The notes under the pieces were generated by a model. The model made no database searches, was not told where the DNA came from, and saw only the letters and a program-made list of their open reading frames with translations. From NCBI GenBank assembly GCA_965216585.1, contig CBDCGC010000003.1:2790001-2854000 (forward strand): DNA of 64,000 bases, in the 5' to 3' direction. A program made the translations under genes and the position numbers. The number at the start of each line of letters is the position of its first letter. Position 1 is the stretch's first letter. This DNA comes from CADEER01 sp965216585 (lineage in GTDB: Bacteria; Desulfobacterota; Binatia; HRBIN30; CADEER01). Below, piece after piece: positions 44,428-53,167 of the stretch.

Positions 44428-45618
44428 ATGATTCTAAGCCTTCTCGCCGCGATTGCGGCAGCGCCGATCTTCTGGCTGCTCGTCCCGACGAAGTACCGGA
44501 AGGACGGACTGGCGGTGATCAGCCTGATCGTGCTTGGCATCTACGATCTCCGGCTACCGCCGATCGTCCTCGGCCTGGCGGCGCTTCTCTACGCGGCCGC
44601 GCAGACGATCGGACGCACCAAGCGCAGCCACACCGGCTGGGACAGTGCCTGGTCGATTTCCGCTGGCGGGATGGCATGTCTCGCCATCCTCTTCGTCGCC
44701 AACAAGTCCTTCTTCCACGGCGAAGTCCAAATGGCGCTTGCTTCGCAGAGCGGAATCGCCCTGCTCGGCGTATCGTACTTCGTTCTCAAAGCCGCCTCGA
44801 TCTTGATCGAAACGAGCCGGCAGACCCTGGCGCCGCCCGGCTTTCTCTCGCTCGCGCGCTGGCTGCTCTACTTCCCGATCTTTGCCAGTGGACCTATCGA
44901 GGCCTTCAAGCACTTCGACGATCAAGAGCCTCTGCCGGACCTGGACCGGATGATGCGCGGTCTCGAGAGAATCCTGTTCGGATGCGTCCGGGCGCTGCTG
45001 TTCGCCCACTACCTCGGCACCTGGACGGCGCCCATCCTCGCCGATCCCGCTGCGAGCTCGGTCCCCGTATTGCTGCTCGCCATGTACGCAATGTCGCTTC
45101 GCATCTACTTCGATTTCGCCGGTTACAGCGACATTGCGATCGGGCTCTCCGCGCTCTACGGCTACAAGATCCAGGAGAACTTCGACTATCCACTTTCGCA
45201 ACGGAATATAGTCGATTTGTGGCAGCGCTGGCACATGACACTGACGGGCTGGCTGCGCATCTACGTGTTCACTCCCTGCGCCAGGGCCCTGATGAAACGC
45301 GGACGCACCTGGCAGCGCCCTGCCGTCATCGTCAGCCAGGTAGTCACCATGGCAGCTTGCGGTATCTGGCACGACATGACGGCCGCGTTCCTCACCTGGG
45401 GAGTGTTGCACGCAGCGGCACTCGCCTGGACGGCCACGTTCGCGCGCGATCTCGGCAGGAAGTTACCGGCCACGCTGGTGCGCTGGTGGAGAGAGAGCCG
45501 GATCGCCTACGCGACGAGCACGATCATCACCCTGACAGTGTTTTCGGCGATCAATATCCTGGCGATGACGGACATCGCCGGCACCGCGCGATACTTCAGG
45601 GCACTGTTCGAACTATGA
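44428..45618 (+). CDS. MBOAT-family O-acyltransferase
   Basis: A 396-residue protein with about nine to ten membrane segments. MBOAT landmarks are SLRIYFDFAGYSDIAIGLSA, NIVDLWQRWHMTLTGWLRIY and the catalytic-His region CGIWHDMTAAFLTWGVLHAA. Members such as AlgI or DltB acylate extracellular polymers or lipids using a membrane-embedded His. It is shorter than the usual ~450-500 residues at the C-terminus. No partner acyl carrier or SGNH protein is adjacent, so the acceptor is unknown. Confidence 0.88.
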   Translation: MILSLLAAIAAAPIFWLLVPTKYRKDGLAVISLIVLGIYDLRLPPIVLGLAALLYAAAQTIGRTKRSHTGWDSAWSISAGGMACLAILFVANKSFFHGEVQMALASQSGIALLGVSYFVLKAASILIETSRQTLAPPGFLSLARWLLYFPIFASGPIEAFKHFDDQEPLPDLDRMMRGLERILFGCVRALLFAHYLGTWTAPILADPAASSVPVLLLAMYAMSLRIYFDFAGYSDIAIGLSALYGYKIQENFDYPLSQRNIVDLWQRWHMTLTGWLRIYVFTPCARALMKRGRTWQRPAVIVSQVVTMAACGIWHDMTAAFLTWGVLHAAALAWTATFARDLGRKLPATLVRWWRESRIAYATSTIITLTVFSAINILAMTDIAGTARYFRALFEL

Positions 45619-45627
45619 CGTCTCGGG

Positions 45628-45756
45628 TCAGTCGCTGGCCGGTTTGCGACGCAGACGCTTGAAGCGCTCGCTACTGAGCGGCTGGTCCGTGATCTCGACT
45701 TTCATCGCTACTTTGTACTTCTCGAGCTGCTCGAGGCAGGCCGCTCGTACGCGCCG
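45628..45756 (-). pseudogene. Possible C-terminal gene fragment
   Basis: Just after the MBOAT stop, the minus strand holds a 43-codon open frame limited upstream by TAA. It reads ACLEQLEKYKVAMKVEITDQ, then PLSSERFKRLRRKPASD and a TGA. The composition is protein-like, but the frame is very short, with one internal ATG and no ribosome site. It may be the tail of a lost gene or simply a chance frame. Confidence 0.25.
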
Positions 45757-45865
45757 TTAAGGATTTCCGACCCTTGCTCCGGATGGTGGCCTTCGCCCCG
45801 GCAGCTGCGCCAGTTGTTCACGATTGGTGTGTATACGCCGGAGCAGCCCGCTGCGCTGCTTTCGT

Positions 45866-46633
45866 TCAGAAATCGTCGGGGCGTACCAGTGCGTCGGAAC
45901 CGCCGTCGGTGTAGAGGATGGTGCCGCAGCAGAACGATGCGTCCGGGCCGAGCAGAAAGGCGACGCCGGCTGCGATGTTCTCCGGCTGTCCGAATCCGCC
46001 GAGCGGAATCGGGAAGTTTTTGATCGAGTCGCCGGTTTCCGGGTCACGGAGGCCTTCTTCGAGTAGTGGGGTCATGGTCGCGCCCGGAGCGATGGCGTTG
46101 AGGCGGATTCCCTTGCCCGCCCACTCCGCGAGCACGGCGTTGCGGCGCACCCAGCGGGCGAGCGCCAGTTTGGCGCCGACGTAGGCGAAGACGCCGTCGC
46201 GTCCGGCGGCTTCGCGCCGCGCTGCCTCTTCGTCGCCGGCCAGACAGGCGCTGGCGATGGGCGAGTCGAGGCCGGGCAGGCGCGCCGAGTTGGAGGAGAT
46301 GGCGACGGCCGCGGGCTGGTAGCCCTTGGCCAGGCACGGGCGCAAACCGTCGAGCAGTACCTGCGCGCCAAAGTAGTTGACCGAGACGATGGAGCTGCGG
46401 TCGTTCACCTGCGGGCCGAGGCCGGCACAGGCGACGAGCCCGTCGAGCACGCCGTCGGCGGCGGCCTGCACGCCGGCGACGGCCGCGGCGCGCCCCGCGG
46501 CGCCGGAGAGATCCGCCTCGATTTCCGCGTTGCGCAAATCGACACCGAGGACGCGGTGCCCTTCGCGCTCGAGTCGCTGTCGGATCGCCGCACCGATTCC
46601 CGATGCCGAGCCACTCACTGCAATCGTCGCCAT
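45866..46633 (-). CDS. Short-chain dehydrogenase/reductase (hydroxysteroid dehydrogenase-like)
   Basis: The 255-residue product has the NAD(P)-binding motif SGSASGIGAAIRQRL, VDLRNAEIEADLSG, the NAG-equivalent CAGLG, catalytic Ser in ISSNSARLPG and YVGAKLALARWVRR (YxxxK). The AIAPGATMTPLL block and the C-terminal YTDGGSDALVRP match the 3-alpha-hydroxysteroid dehydrogenase/carbonyl reductase-like SDRs. An insertion around residues 125-145 (GDEEAARREAAGRD) separates the Ser and Tyr motifs, a feature of that subgroup. The physiological substrate is unknown. Confidence 0.9.
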   Translation of the reverse strand: MATIAVSGSASGIGAAIRQRLEREGHRVLGVDLRNAEIEADLSGAAGRAAAVAGVQAAADGVLDGLVACAGLGPQVNDRSSIVSVNYFGAQVLLDGLRPCLAKGYQPAAVAISSNSARLPGLDSPIASACLAGDEEAARREAAGRDGVFAYVGAKLALARWVRRNAVLAEWAGKGIRLNAIAPGATMTPLLEEGLRDPETGDSIKNFPIPLGGFGQPENIAAGVAFLLGPDASFCCGTILYTDGGSDALVRPDDF

Positions 46634-46696
46634 GGCGCAGCTTGTAGCGCTGCCCGTGTGATTTGTCGATCTTGGCGGGCGCCGCTGCGCCGGTGA

Positions 46697-46897
46697 TCAG
46701 AGCTCCTCGGATTCGCACCGCTGCTTTTCTTCGATCGAGCGAAACTTGCGCACGCCCGAAGCAAGCTTCTTCTCTTTGCCGAGTGCTTGGTGAATCGCCC
46801 ATCGCCGCTCGAGGGCTTGCCAGATGCGCGGGTCGCCGGGCCGGTACCAACCCGAGCGTTCGCACTCTTGGATGTTGCGAAATCGGTAAACAGGCAT
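46697..46897 (-). CDS. Small charged protein paired with nucleotidyltransferase
   Basis: This 66-residue protein starts MPVYRFRNIQECERSGWYRP one base after the nucleotidyltransferase stop, so the two are coupled. It is rich in Arg, Lys and Glu with an aromatic N-terminal half (WYRPGDPRIWQALERRWAIH) and no membrane segment. Arrangement with an AbiEii-like nucleotidyltransferase resembles toxin-antitoxin or HEPN-MNT-type pairs, but it shows no HEPN motif and the family is not recognised. Confidence 0.65.
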   Translation of the reverse strand: MPVYRFRNIQECERSGWYRPGDPRIWQALERRWAIHQALGKEKKLASGVRKFRSIEEKQRCESEEL

Positions 46898-46898
46898 G

Positions 46899-47369
46899 TC
46901 AGTCGTCGTCGATGTTGAACTGCTCTTTGAGTTTCTGTGCATCCGCCTGGTCCTGCAAGCGGATGGTCTTTCTCTTCATTTCGAAGAGAGTTTCGGGTGT
47001 AGCGACTCGCACTTCCGTGTCGCCATAGGTCCGGTTGGTGACGTCCAGGTCGTCGATTGAAAACGCTTCACCCAGACGAGCAATGAGATCGAGGCGACTA
47101 CCATCTGGGGCGACGTAGCGAACGACCGGGTAGTCTCCGTTCAAGTCTTTGCTCGAAACCTCATCGATGGAAGGATCGTCCCAGACGCGGCGCAGTGCGC
47201 GTCTGAGGGCGTCGATGTTGTCGGGGCTGGCGCGCACGAACAAATCGATGTCTTCCGTAAAGCGACCGATTCCCAGGACGTCGAGAGCAACACCGCCGAC
47301 GAGCACGTAGTCCGCTCCTTCTTCTTGTAGCGCGGCAAACAAGAGATGGACCTTGTCGGGGCTCACCAT
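46899..47369 (-). CDS. Nucleotidyltransferase (AbiEii/MNT-like)
   Basis: The 156-residue protein has YVLVGGVALDVLGIGRFTED then IDLFVRASPDN, fitting the GG...DxD motif of minimal nucleotidyltransferases of the AbiEii/AbiGii and MNT groups. SRLDLIARLGEAF supplies the third acidic strand. The C-terminal part is helical and charged. Relatives act as toxins or antitoxins by nucleotidylating tRNA or proteins. The start lies divergent to the YdbH-like gene. Confidence 0.8.
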   Translation of the reverse strand: MVSPDKVHLLFAALQEEGADYVLVGGVALDVLGIGRFTEDIDLFVRASPDNIDALRRALRRVWDDPSIDEVSSKDLNGDYPVVRYVAPDGSRLDLIARLGEAFSIDDLDVTNRTYGDTEVRVATPETLFEMKRKTIRLQDQADAQKLKEQFNIDDD

Positions 47370-47453
47370 CTGGTGAGGCTACACCGTGTCGGGGCGTCCG
47401 TGAAGTTGTTTGGATCGTCTTTGACCGAGTTGGAAGTGGCGCGCCGGCCGGGC

Positions 47454-49154
47454 ATGATTCACGAGATGGGGGGGTCGCTTGCCAGTCGTTGGCTCGCACT
47501 GGTGGCGTGTTCCGCGTTGGCCGCCCGGGTCGCCGGCGCCATCGTGCTGAGCTTTCCCGCCGAAGGGATGCGCCTGGTCGATCTTGCCGGAGAGCAGTGG
47601 GGCGTTGCCTGGTCGGCCGAGGAGGTCGTTCTTACAGGCAGCGTCGATCTTTCCGGCGACTCTTTCGGCGGCACGGTGCGTATCGAAGCGCGCGGCGTTG
47701 CCGTGCACGACGAAAGCTTTCGCCGCGCTGCAGAAGGTATGCGCATCGTGGGTAGCCTCTCCGTCGAGGAACTCTCGGCGACGGGCGGGCGCGGTCGGAT
47801 CGATTTGTTGTTGCCGGGCGGTGAGATGCTGTGGGATCGGTTCTACGTCGACCTGGCGACGTATCCGGCGGCGGTTTCCGGCGATTGGCAGATCGACGGC
47901 AGCGGTGGCGCGCGATTCTCGAACGCCGAAGTGGCCGTTGCGGGAGTTGGCAAGGCGCGCGGCGGCGGCAGTCTGCGAACTAACGGCGAGGCGTCGCTGG
48001 CGGGCGAGATCGATGTTCCGGGACTGTCGCATTTGTACGCGTTGTTGATCGGCAATCCATTCGGCGAGCGGCGCCCGCGGGTTGGCAGCACGCAAGTCTC
48101 GGGTCGGATGTCGGGAGATCTGCGCTACCGGCGTTCTCCCGGCGGCGAGCACGAGATCAGCGGTGACCTTCGCATCCGCGATGCGGCGGTCTTCGGGGCG
48201 GGGCCGGGCTTTCAGATCGGCGGATTCGATGCCGACCTTCCGCTTCGTCTCGGCAGCCTGGCGGAAAAAGGGGCGGCGCGCCGCGGCTCGATCCGCGTGC
48301 GTGGATGCACCGTGCAGGGGATCGATCTCGGACCTTTGGAGGTTCCACTCCGCGTCGGCGCGGACTCGCTGGAGCTCGCCGGCTTGCTGCAGATTCCCGT
48401 GCTCGGCGGCGCGCTGACGGTGCACCGGCTCTCCGCAACGGAGCTTTCGTCGTCAGCGTCGCGACGCATTGCGATTGCCTTCGATGTCGATGCCATCGAT
48501 CTTTCGCGCTTGGCCATCAATCTCGGCTTGCCGCGTCTCGAGGGCAGATTGTCGGGTGGGATTCCCGAAATCGAAATCGTCGGTGGCAAGCTGCGTTCGC
48601 AGGGGGAGATGGTCGCGCACGTCTTTGGCGGCCGGCTGCGCGCGCGCAATCTGCACGGTAGCGGGTTGCGCTCGCCCATACCGTCGTTCGGCTTCGATCT
48701 CGACTACGAAGACATTTCCCTCGCCGAGCTGACACGTGCCTTCTCGTTCGGCTACGTTTCCGGTGTTGCACGCGGCAAGATCCGCGATCTGGAAATCGTA
48801 TCCTGGGGGCCGGTGGCTTTCGATGCGCATCTGGAAAGCGATGCGAGCTCCGGCGTACGACAACGACTCAGCGTCGAGGCGATTCGCCAGTTGTCGATTC
48901 TCGGCGGCGGGACGAGCGATCCGTTTACGGTGTCCGTCCTCGGTCTGTTCGACGAATACGGGTACTCGAAGCTCGGCTTTCGCTGCCGGTTGCGCAATGA
49001 CGTGTTCGAGCTCGACGGCATGGAGGTGAGCGGCGACCGCCACTACCTCGTCAAAGGAAGCGCGATGCCGCCGAGTGTCAACGTCGTCTCGCACAATCGG
49101 ACGATTTCGTTTTCCGAGATGGTCGAATACATCGAGCGGCTATGGGGTGGTTGA
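47454..49154 (+). CDS. YdbH-like (AsmA-superfamily) envelope protein
   Basis: From the ATG at 47454 (or 47466) the 566-residue product begins with a hydrophobic signal/anchor (SRWLALVACSALAARVAGAI) and continues as a long, almost pure beta pattern with repeated G-G-x-L/V-x-V strands (GSVDLSGDSFGGTVRIEARG, LEGRLSGGIPEIEIVGGKLR). This fits the groove-shaped lipid-transfer proteins YdbH/AsmA/TamB. The next gene encodes a YdbL-like DUF1318 protein, supporting YdbH rather than TamB. Phospholipid transport between membranes is the role known for the E. coli protein. Confidence 0.72.
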   Translation: MIHEMGGSLASRWLALVACSALAARVAGAIVLSFPAEGMRLVDLAGEQWGVAWSAEEVVLTGSVDLSGDSFGGTVRIEARGVAVHDESFRRAAEGMRIVGSLSVEELSATGGRGRIDLLLPGGEMLWDRFYVDLATYPAAVSGDWQIDGSGGARFSNAEVAVAGVGKARGGGSLRTNGEASLAGEIDVPGLSHLYALLIGNPFGERRPRVGSTQVSGRMSGDLRYRRSPGGEHEISGDLRIRDAAVFGAGPGFQIGGFDADLPLRLGSLAEKGAARRGSIRVRGCTVQGIDLGPLEVPLRVGADSLELAGLLQIPVLGGALTVHRLSATELSSSASRRIAIAFDVDAIDLSRLAINLGLPRLEGRLSGGIPEIEIVGGKLRSQGEMVAHVFGGRLRARNLHGSGLRSPIPSFGFDLDYEDISLAELTRAFSFGYVSGVARGKIRDLEIVSWGPVAFDAHLESDASSGVRQRLSVEAIRQLSILGGGTSDPFTVSVLGLFDEYGYSKLGFRCRLRNDVFELDGMEVSGDRHYLVKGSAMPPSVNVVSHNRTISFSEMVEYIERLWGG

Positions 49155-49230
49155 GTCCGCCGCATCGGCGCTGCGGCTGGCTTTCGGCGGGCAGGCTGGG
49201 CAGATTGAATAGAGATCGCAGGAGGGATCG

Positions 49231-49809
49231 ATGATGGCAATGAAGAAGTCGTTGGTGCTCGGCACCGTCATCGCGGTGGCCGGTTGTCTGACGGTAAACG
49301 TCTACTTTCCCGCGCCCGAAGTGAGAGACGCGGCCGAGCAGATCGTCGAGGAAACGTGGGGCGACGGCTCGGCGGATGACGCGAGCGCCCCTGGGGAGAC
49401 GGTTTCATGGTGGCGGCTGCTGCAGCCGGCGGTGGCGCATGCGGCCGAGCCGGGTGTCGACATCGACGTGTCGACGGCGGCGATTCGCAAGCTCAAGGCG
49501 GCAATGAGCGAACGGGCGGAGCAACTAAAGCCGCATTTGCGGACGGGCGCCGTCGGCATCGCCAACAGCGGACTGCTCGCCGTACGCGACCTCGCCGGAG
49601 TGGGACTGCGCGATCGCGCCGAAGTGCAACGCTGGGTCGATGCGGAAAACCGCGACCGGCTTGCACTGTATCAGGAAATCGCGCGCGCCAACGACCTCGG
49701 CAAACAGGAAGTTCCGCGGATTCAGAAGATCTTCGCCGAGACGTGGATTGAAAAGGCCGAAGCGAAGTGGTGGGTGCAGTCGAAGGACGGGGATTGGGCG
49801 CAGCGCTGA
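49231..49809 (+). CDS. DUF1318 (YdbL-like) lipoprotein
   Basis: A 192-residue protein with lipobox VAGC (Cys19). The mature N-terminus reads CLTVNVYFPAPEVRDAAEQI, a motif seen in DUF1318 lipoproteins. After an Ala/Ser/Gly linker the DUF1318 domain follows (LKPHLRTGAVGIANSGLLAV, VDAENRDRLALYQEIARAN) with the repeated-unit pattern of YdbL. GGAGGGATCG precedes the ATG. It lies 76 bases after the YdbH-like gene; a separate YnbE lipoprotein gene, present in enterobacteria, is missing. Confidence 0.82.
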   Translation: MMAMKKSLVLGTVIAVAGCLTVNVYFPAPEVRDAAEQIVEETWGDGSADDASAPGETVSWWRLLQPAVAHAAEPGVDIDVSTAAIRKLKAAMSERAEQLKPHLRTGAVGIANSGLLAVRDLAGVGLRDRAEVQRWVDAENRDRLALYQEIARANDLGKQEVPRIQKIFAETWIEKAEAKWWVQSKDGDWAQR

Positions 49810-49926
49810 CGCCGGCCCGCCGATGATCGCAGATGGCCTCAACGTCGTCGGGTAGAAAGAAGGACTGTCCCGAGGTCGGCGTGCGCGATCGCCATGGGCC
49901 GTCGTTGGTGAGTTGGGGGATTCTTG

Positions 49927-50268
49927 GTGAGCGAATGGTTTGCAGCACCGTGGCGGGTCTATCCGGCGGCGGCGATGATGGCGGCCGGGGGGTTGTTTGC
50001 GTTGCGCGGCGTTCGCGCCAAGATGAGACGAGCGGCGGAGTTGAAGGATCCTTGGAAGGCCTACGAGCTGATGCAGGGCTTTCGCTTTGCGGTCATCGGG
50101 CTGTCGATCGCCGGCCTCGGTGCGGCCTGGTTCTGGTCGATCGGCTGGCTCGCCGCACTCTCCCTCATCATCGGTGGCGAAGAGCTCCTCGAGTCCAGCT
50201 TCGCCATCGCCGCCGTCCGCAATGGACCGGAAGCCGAAGCCCTGACGAAATCACGCGCCGCCGAGTAA
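49927..50268 (+). CDS. Small two-helix membrane protein
   Basis: A GTG start with GGGGGA upstream gives 113 residues. There are three hydrophobic segments (YPAAAMMAAGGLFALRG, FRFAVIGLSIAGLGAAWFW and WLAALSLIIGGEELL) separated by charged loops. No family motif is recognised. It may be an integral protein of unknown function; the nearest neighbours are the DUF1318 lipoprotein and, convergent, an MscS channel. Confidence 0.6.
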   Translation: MSEWFAAPWRVYPAAAMMAAGGLFALRGVRAKMRRAAELKDPWKAYELMQGFRFAVIGLSIAGLGAAWFWSIGWLAALSLIIGGEELLESSFAIAAVRNGPEAEALTKSRAAE

Positions 50269-50330
50269 AACGCCGGCTAACGTTCTTCATCAGCGGATAG
50301 ACGAAACCAGTAGACAGGAATGCCGGAGAA

Positions 50331-51575
50331 CTATCCGCGGAGGGTCGCGATGTCTCGACCGGCCGGCTGTTGGAAGGCGCGCAGGCCGAATTCGGGCAGG
50401 AGCGCCAATAGGTGGTCGAAGATGTCAGCCTGGATGGACTCGTAGAGTGCCCACTCGGTGGTTCGCGTAAAGCAGTAGATTTCGATCGGCAGGCCGCCGT
50501 CGCTGGGTTCGCGCTGGCGCACGATCAACGTCATTTGCTGGTGGATCTGCGGATGGTTGCGCAGGTAGTAGTCGACGTAGGCGCGGAAGGTGCCGACGTT
50601 GGTCAGCGTACGCAGGTTGGCGCGCACCTCGGTGTCGATACTATCGCGCGCGTTGTAGTCGGCGATGTCCGCCTTCTTGCGCGTGATGTAGTCGGCCAAG
50701 AGCTCGAAACGAGCGAAGCGCTCGAGGTCGTCATTGGTGAGGAAGCGGATCGAGTTGATGTCGATCAGGATCGAGCGCTTGATACGCCGGCCGCCGGAGT
50801 GTGCCATGCCGCGCCAGTTCTTGAACGACGAATTGATCAGTTGATACGTCGGGATCGTCGTAATCGTCTTGTCCCAGTTCTGTACCTTCACCGTGTGCAA
50901 GGCGATGTCGACGACGTCGCCGTCAGCGCCAAAGACGGGCATCTCGATCCAATCACCGACGTGCACCATGTCGTTGCTGGTGAGGAGGATGCTGGCGACG
51001 AGTGACAAGAGCGTGTCGCGGAAGATGAGGAGCAGCACCGCGGTGAGGGCGCCGATACCGCTGAGAAAGAGCCAAGGTGATTTTTCCAACAGCACCGACA
51101 GGACGAGGATCGCCGCGACCAGGTGGGCGACGATGTTGGCCACCTGCAGGTAGCCCTTGATCGGCCGATCGCGGTTGTCGGGGTCGCGCGAATAGATCTC
51201 GTTGGCCGCCGACAGAAACGCGGCCAGGCAGCGCACCGCCACCAACACCATCAACGCCAAGGCGACGCGGCGGATGACGATGCCGACGTTCTCGTGCGGC
51301 TGTGGGATCAGCGGCGCGCCGTACCAGGCCACCAGTGCGGGTGCCAGCGGTGCGAGGCGGCGGAACAAACCCGAGTCGTGCAGTGCGTCGTCCCAATCGG
51401 TTTCGCTGCGCAGGACGAGCCGCTCGATGCCGGCGACGATCCATCGCCGGGCCACCAGTAGGGCCAGCCAGCAGAGAAAGGCGAGGAAGAAGATCCCGCC
51501 GGCTTCCCACAGCACGGGGTTTTCCGAGAGGGCTTGGAAATCGAGCGCGCGTAATTGGTCGACAACGGACTGCAT
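50331..51575 (-). CDS. MscS-family mechanosensitive ion channel (YbdG/MscM-like)
   Basis: The 414-residue product has N-terminal membrane helices (AGGIFFLAFLCWLALLVARR), a pore-lining helix region LFLSGIGALTAVLLLIFRDTLLSL and the MscS beta domain start NDMVHVGDWIEMPVFGADGDV, followed by TIPTYQLINSSFKNWRGM. An additional loop around residues 290-330 is typical of the YbdG/YnaI size class. It releases solutes under osmotic downshift. It converges on the small membrane protein gene and lies 12 bases downstream of the FAD oxidoreductase. Confidence 0.92.
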   Translation of the reverse strand: MQSVVDQLRALDFQALSENPVLWEAGGIFFLAFLCWLALLVARRWIVAGIERLVLRSETDWDDALHDSGLFRRLAPLAPALVAWYGAPLIPQPHENVGIVIRRVALALMVLVAVRCLAAFLSAANEIYSRDPDNRDRPIKGYLQVANIVAHLVAAILVLSVLLEKSPWLFLSGIGALTAVLLLIFRDTLLSLVASILLTSNDMVHVGDWIEMPVFGADGDVVDIALHTVKVQNWDKTITTIPTYQLINSSFKNWRGMAHSGGRRIKRSILIDINSIRFLTNDDLERFARFELLADYITRKKADIADYNARDSIDTEVRANLRTLTNVGTFRAYVDYYLRNHPQIHQQMTLIVRQREPSDGGLPIEIYCFTRTTEWALYESIQADIFDHLLALLPEFGLRAFQQPAGRDIATLRG

Positions 51576-51587
51576 GGGCCAAGCTCG

Positions 51588-53090
51588 TCAGGCTGCCGCG
51601 GCTCGTTCGCAGGCGGTGATCGTCGACTCTTTGTCGGGCGGGGGCGGCAGTGCGAAGCGCGCGCGGTAGCGTTTGCCGCGGGCCAGGATCCACAGCGAGC
51701 GCATGATGATGGTGCGGTTGAAGAACGCCTTTTCGGGCGGGTCGAACATGTTGAACATGCGCAGAAACGCGCGGAAGATGACGGGATCGCAACGGGTGCC
51801 GACGATGACGCCGTCCTCGATGAACTTGCCGATGATGCGGTTGGCGAGCTGGTTTGCGGGTCGCCCTTCGGCTTTGCGCACGGCGTCCTTGTCGGCGATG
51901 ACCGACGCTTCGTAGAACGGCTCGATCTCCTGGCGCGAACGGCGGTCGAGCTCGATCAGTGCCTCGCCGAGATCGCCGTTGCTGGCGTCGAGCGCCTCAC
52001 CCATGAAGTGGGCGTGTACGAACGCCTGCGAACAGCCGCGACCATAGAGCGGATTGGTGCAATAGGCGGCGTCGCCGAGCGAAAAAAATCCAAGCGCCAG
52101 AGGCGCGCCGTCAACGACGAAGCGGCGCCTTCGGTTGATCAGCCCTCCCATGGCGAGAACGGGGCGCTGCGGATCGCCGATCGGCTCGGCCAGTGCGGGG
52201 TCGGCCCACACCGCGGCACCCGGAAGGGCGCGCACCATGGTGTCGAAGGCGCGTGCATCGCTGAGAATTTTCAGCCGTGGCACGACCAGCGGCACGGCGA
52301 AGGTGATCGAGAAGGTCCGCCCGTCTGCCGGAAACACGCCGTACTTGATCCACACATAGTCGGCCGCGCCCGGGTGTTCGCCGCGCTCGGGATCGCTGGC
52401 GCCTTCGTGAAAGCGATAGAAGCGCGTGAAGTAGATGATACCGGAAGAGCTTTCCTCCTCGTCGGGAGCGCCGGCGCCGATTTCACGCAACCAGGCGGGG
52501 GCACGCGAGCCCCGGCCGCTGGCATCGACTACGATGTCGGCGTCGATCTCCGTTTTTCGACCGTCGATCTCACAGCGGACGCCGCTCACCCGATGCTCGC
52601 CGCTGTCGGTCTCGTCGGCCAGCAGCCCGATAACCTTCGCGCCGGCGACGAGGTCCACTTTCTCGTCGGCCAGCACGATCTTCCGCACCACCCATTCCAG
52701 GGTCGTGCGGCGGCATCCGAGAGCGATGAAGTCGTCGTCGCCGGGCTCTTTTTCGATAGGCGGTAGAGTCAGCGGCGGTCGTTCGACCATGTCGAGCTCG
52801 ACTGCGCCGGCTTCGAGCAGCGATTCGAGAATGTCGGGGTAGTGATCTCGCAGCAGCGAACGCAGGCGGCCGAGAAAGGCGTGTGAGTGTCGCACCTGCG
52901 GGGCGCCGCGGCGCTTCCACGAGGCAAAGGCGGCGTTGGTATCGGTGGCTGCCGGTTCGTCGTCGCGCTCGAGGATGGTCACGCGGGCGCCGCGGTCGCT
53001 GAGCACGCGCGCCGCCGCGAGACCGGTGATGCCGCTGCCGACGACGACCGTCTCGAGTCCGCGCAGGAGATGAGGGAATGGGCTGGTCAT
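51588..53090 (-). CDS. FAD-dependent oxidoreductase/monooxygenase
   Basis: The product is 500 residues from MTSPFPHLLRGLETVVVGSG. It has GSGITGLAAARVLSDRG (dinucleotide-binding), a RHSHAFLGRLRSLLRDHYPD block, DIVVDASGRGSRAPAWL and FFSLGDAAYCTNPLYGRGCS (FAD-ribityl GD motif). This pattern occurs in aromatic hydroxylase-like and geranylgeranyl-reductase-like flavoproteins. Reaction and substrate are not identifiable. It is divergent from the LLM oxidoreductase over a 77-base gap that must carry both promoters. Confidence 0.85.
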   Translation of the reverse strand: MTSPFPHLLRGLETVVVGSGITGLAAARVLSDRGARVTILERDDEPAATDTNAAFASWKRRGAPQVRHSHAFLGRLRSLLRDHYPDILESLLEAGAVELDMVERPPLTLPPIEKEPGDDDFIALGCRRTTLEWVVRKIVLADEKVDLVAGAKVIGLLADETDSGEHRVSGVRCEIDGRKTEIDADIVVDASGRGSRAPAWLREIGAGAPDEEESSSGIIYFTRFYRFHEGASDPERGEHPGAADYVWIKYGVFPADGRTFSITFAVPLVVPRLKILSDARAFDTMVRALPGAAVWADPALAEPIGDPQRPVLAMGGLINRRRRFVVDGAPLALGFFSLGDAAYCTNPLYGRGCSQAFVHAHFMGEALDASNGDLGEALIELDRRSRQEIEPFYEASVIADKDAVRKAEGRPANQLANRIIGKFIEDGVIVGTRCDPVIFRAFLRMFNMFDPPEKAFFNRTIIMRSLWILARGKRYRARFALPPPPDKESTITACERAAAA

Positions 53091-53167
53091 GCGAATGGAG
53101 TGGCGGAGTGTAGCCAGCAAGGGACGAGCGTGAAAGAGTCCATTGAGTCGTACGGGAAGATCTCGAG

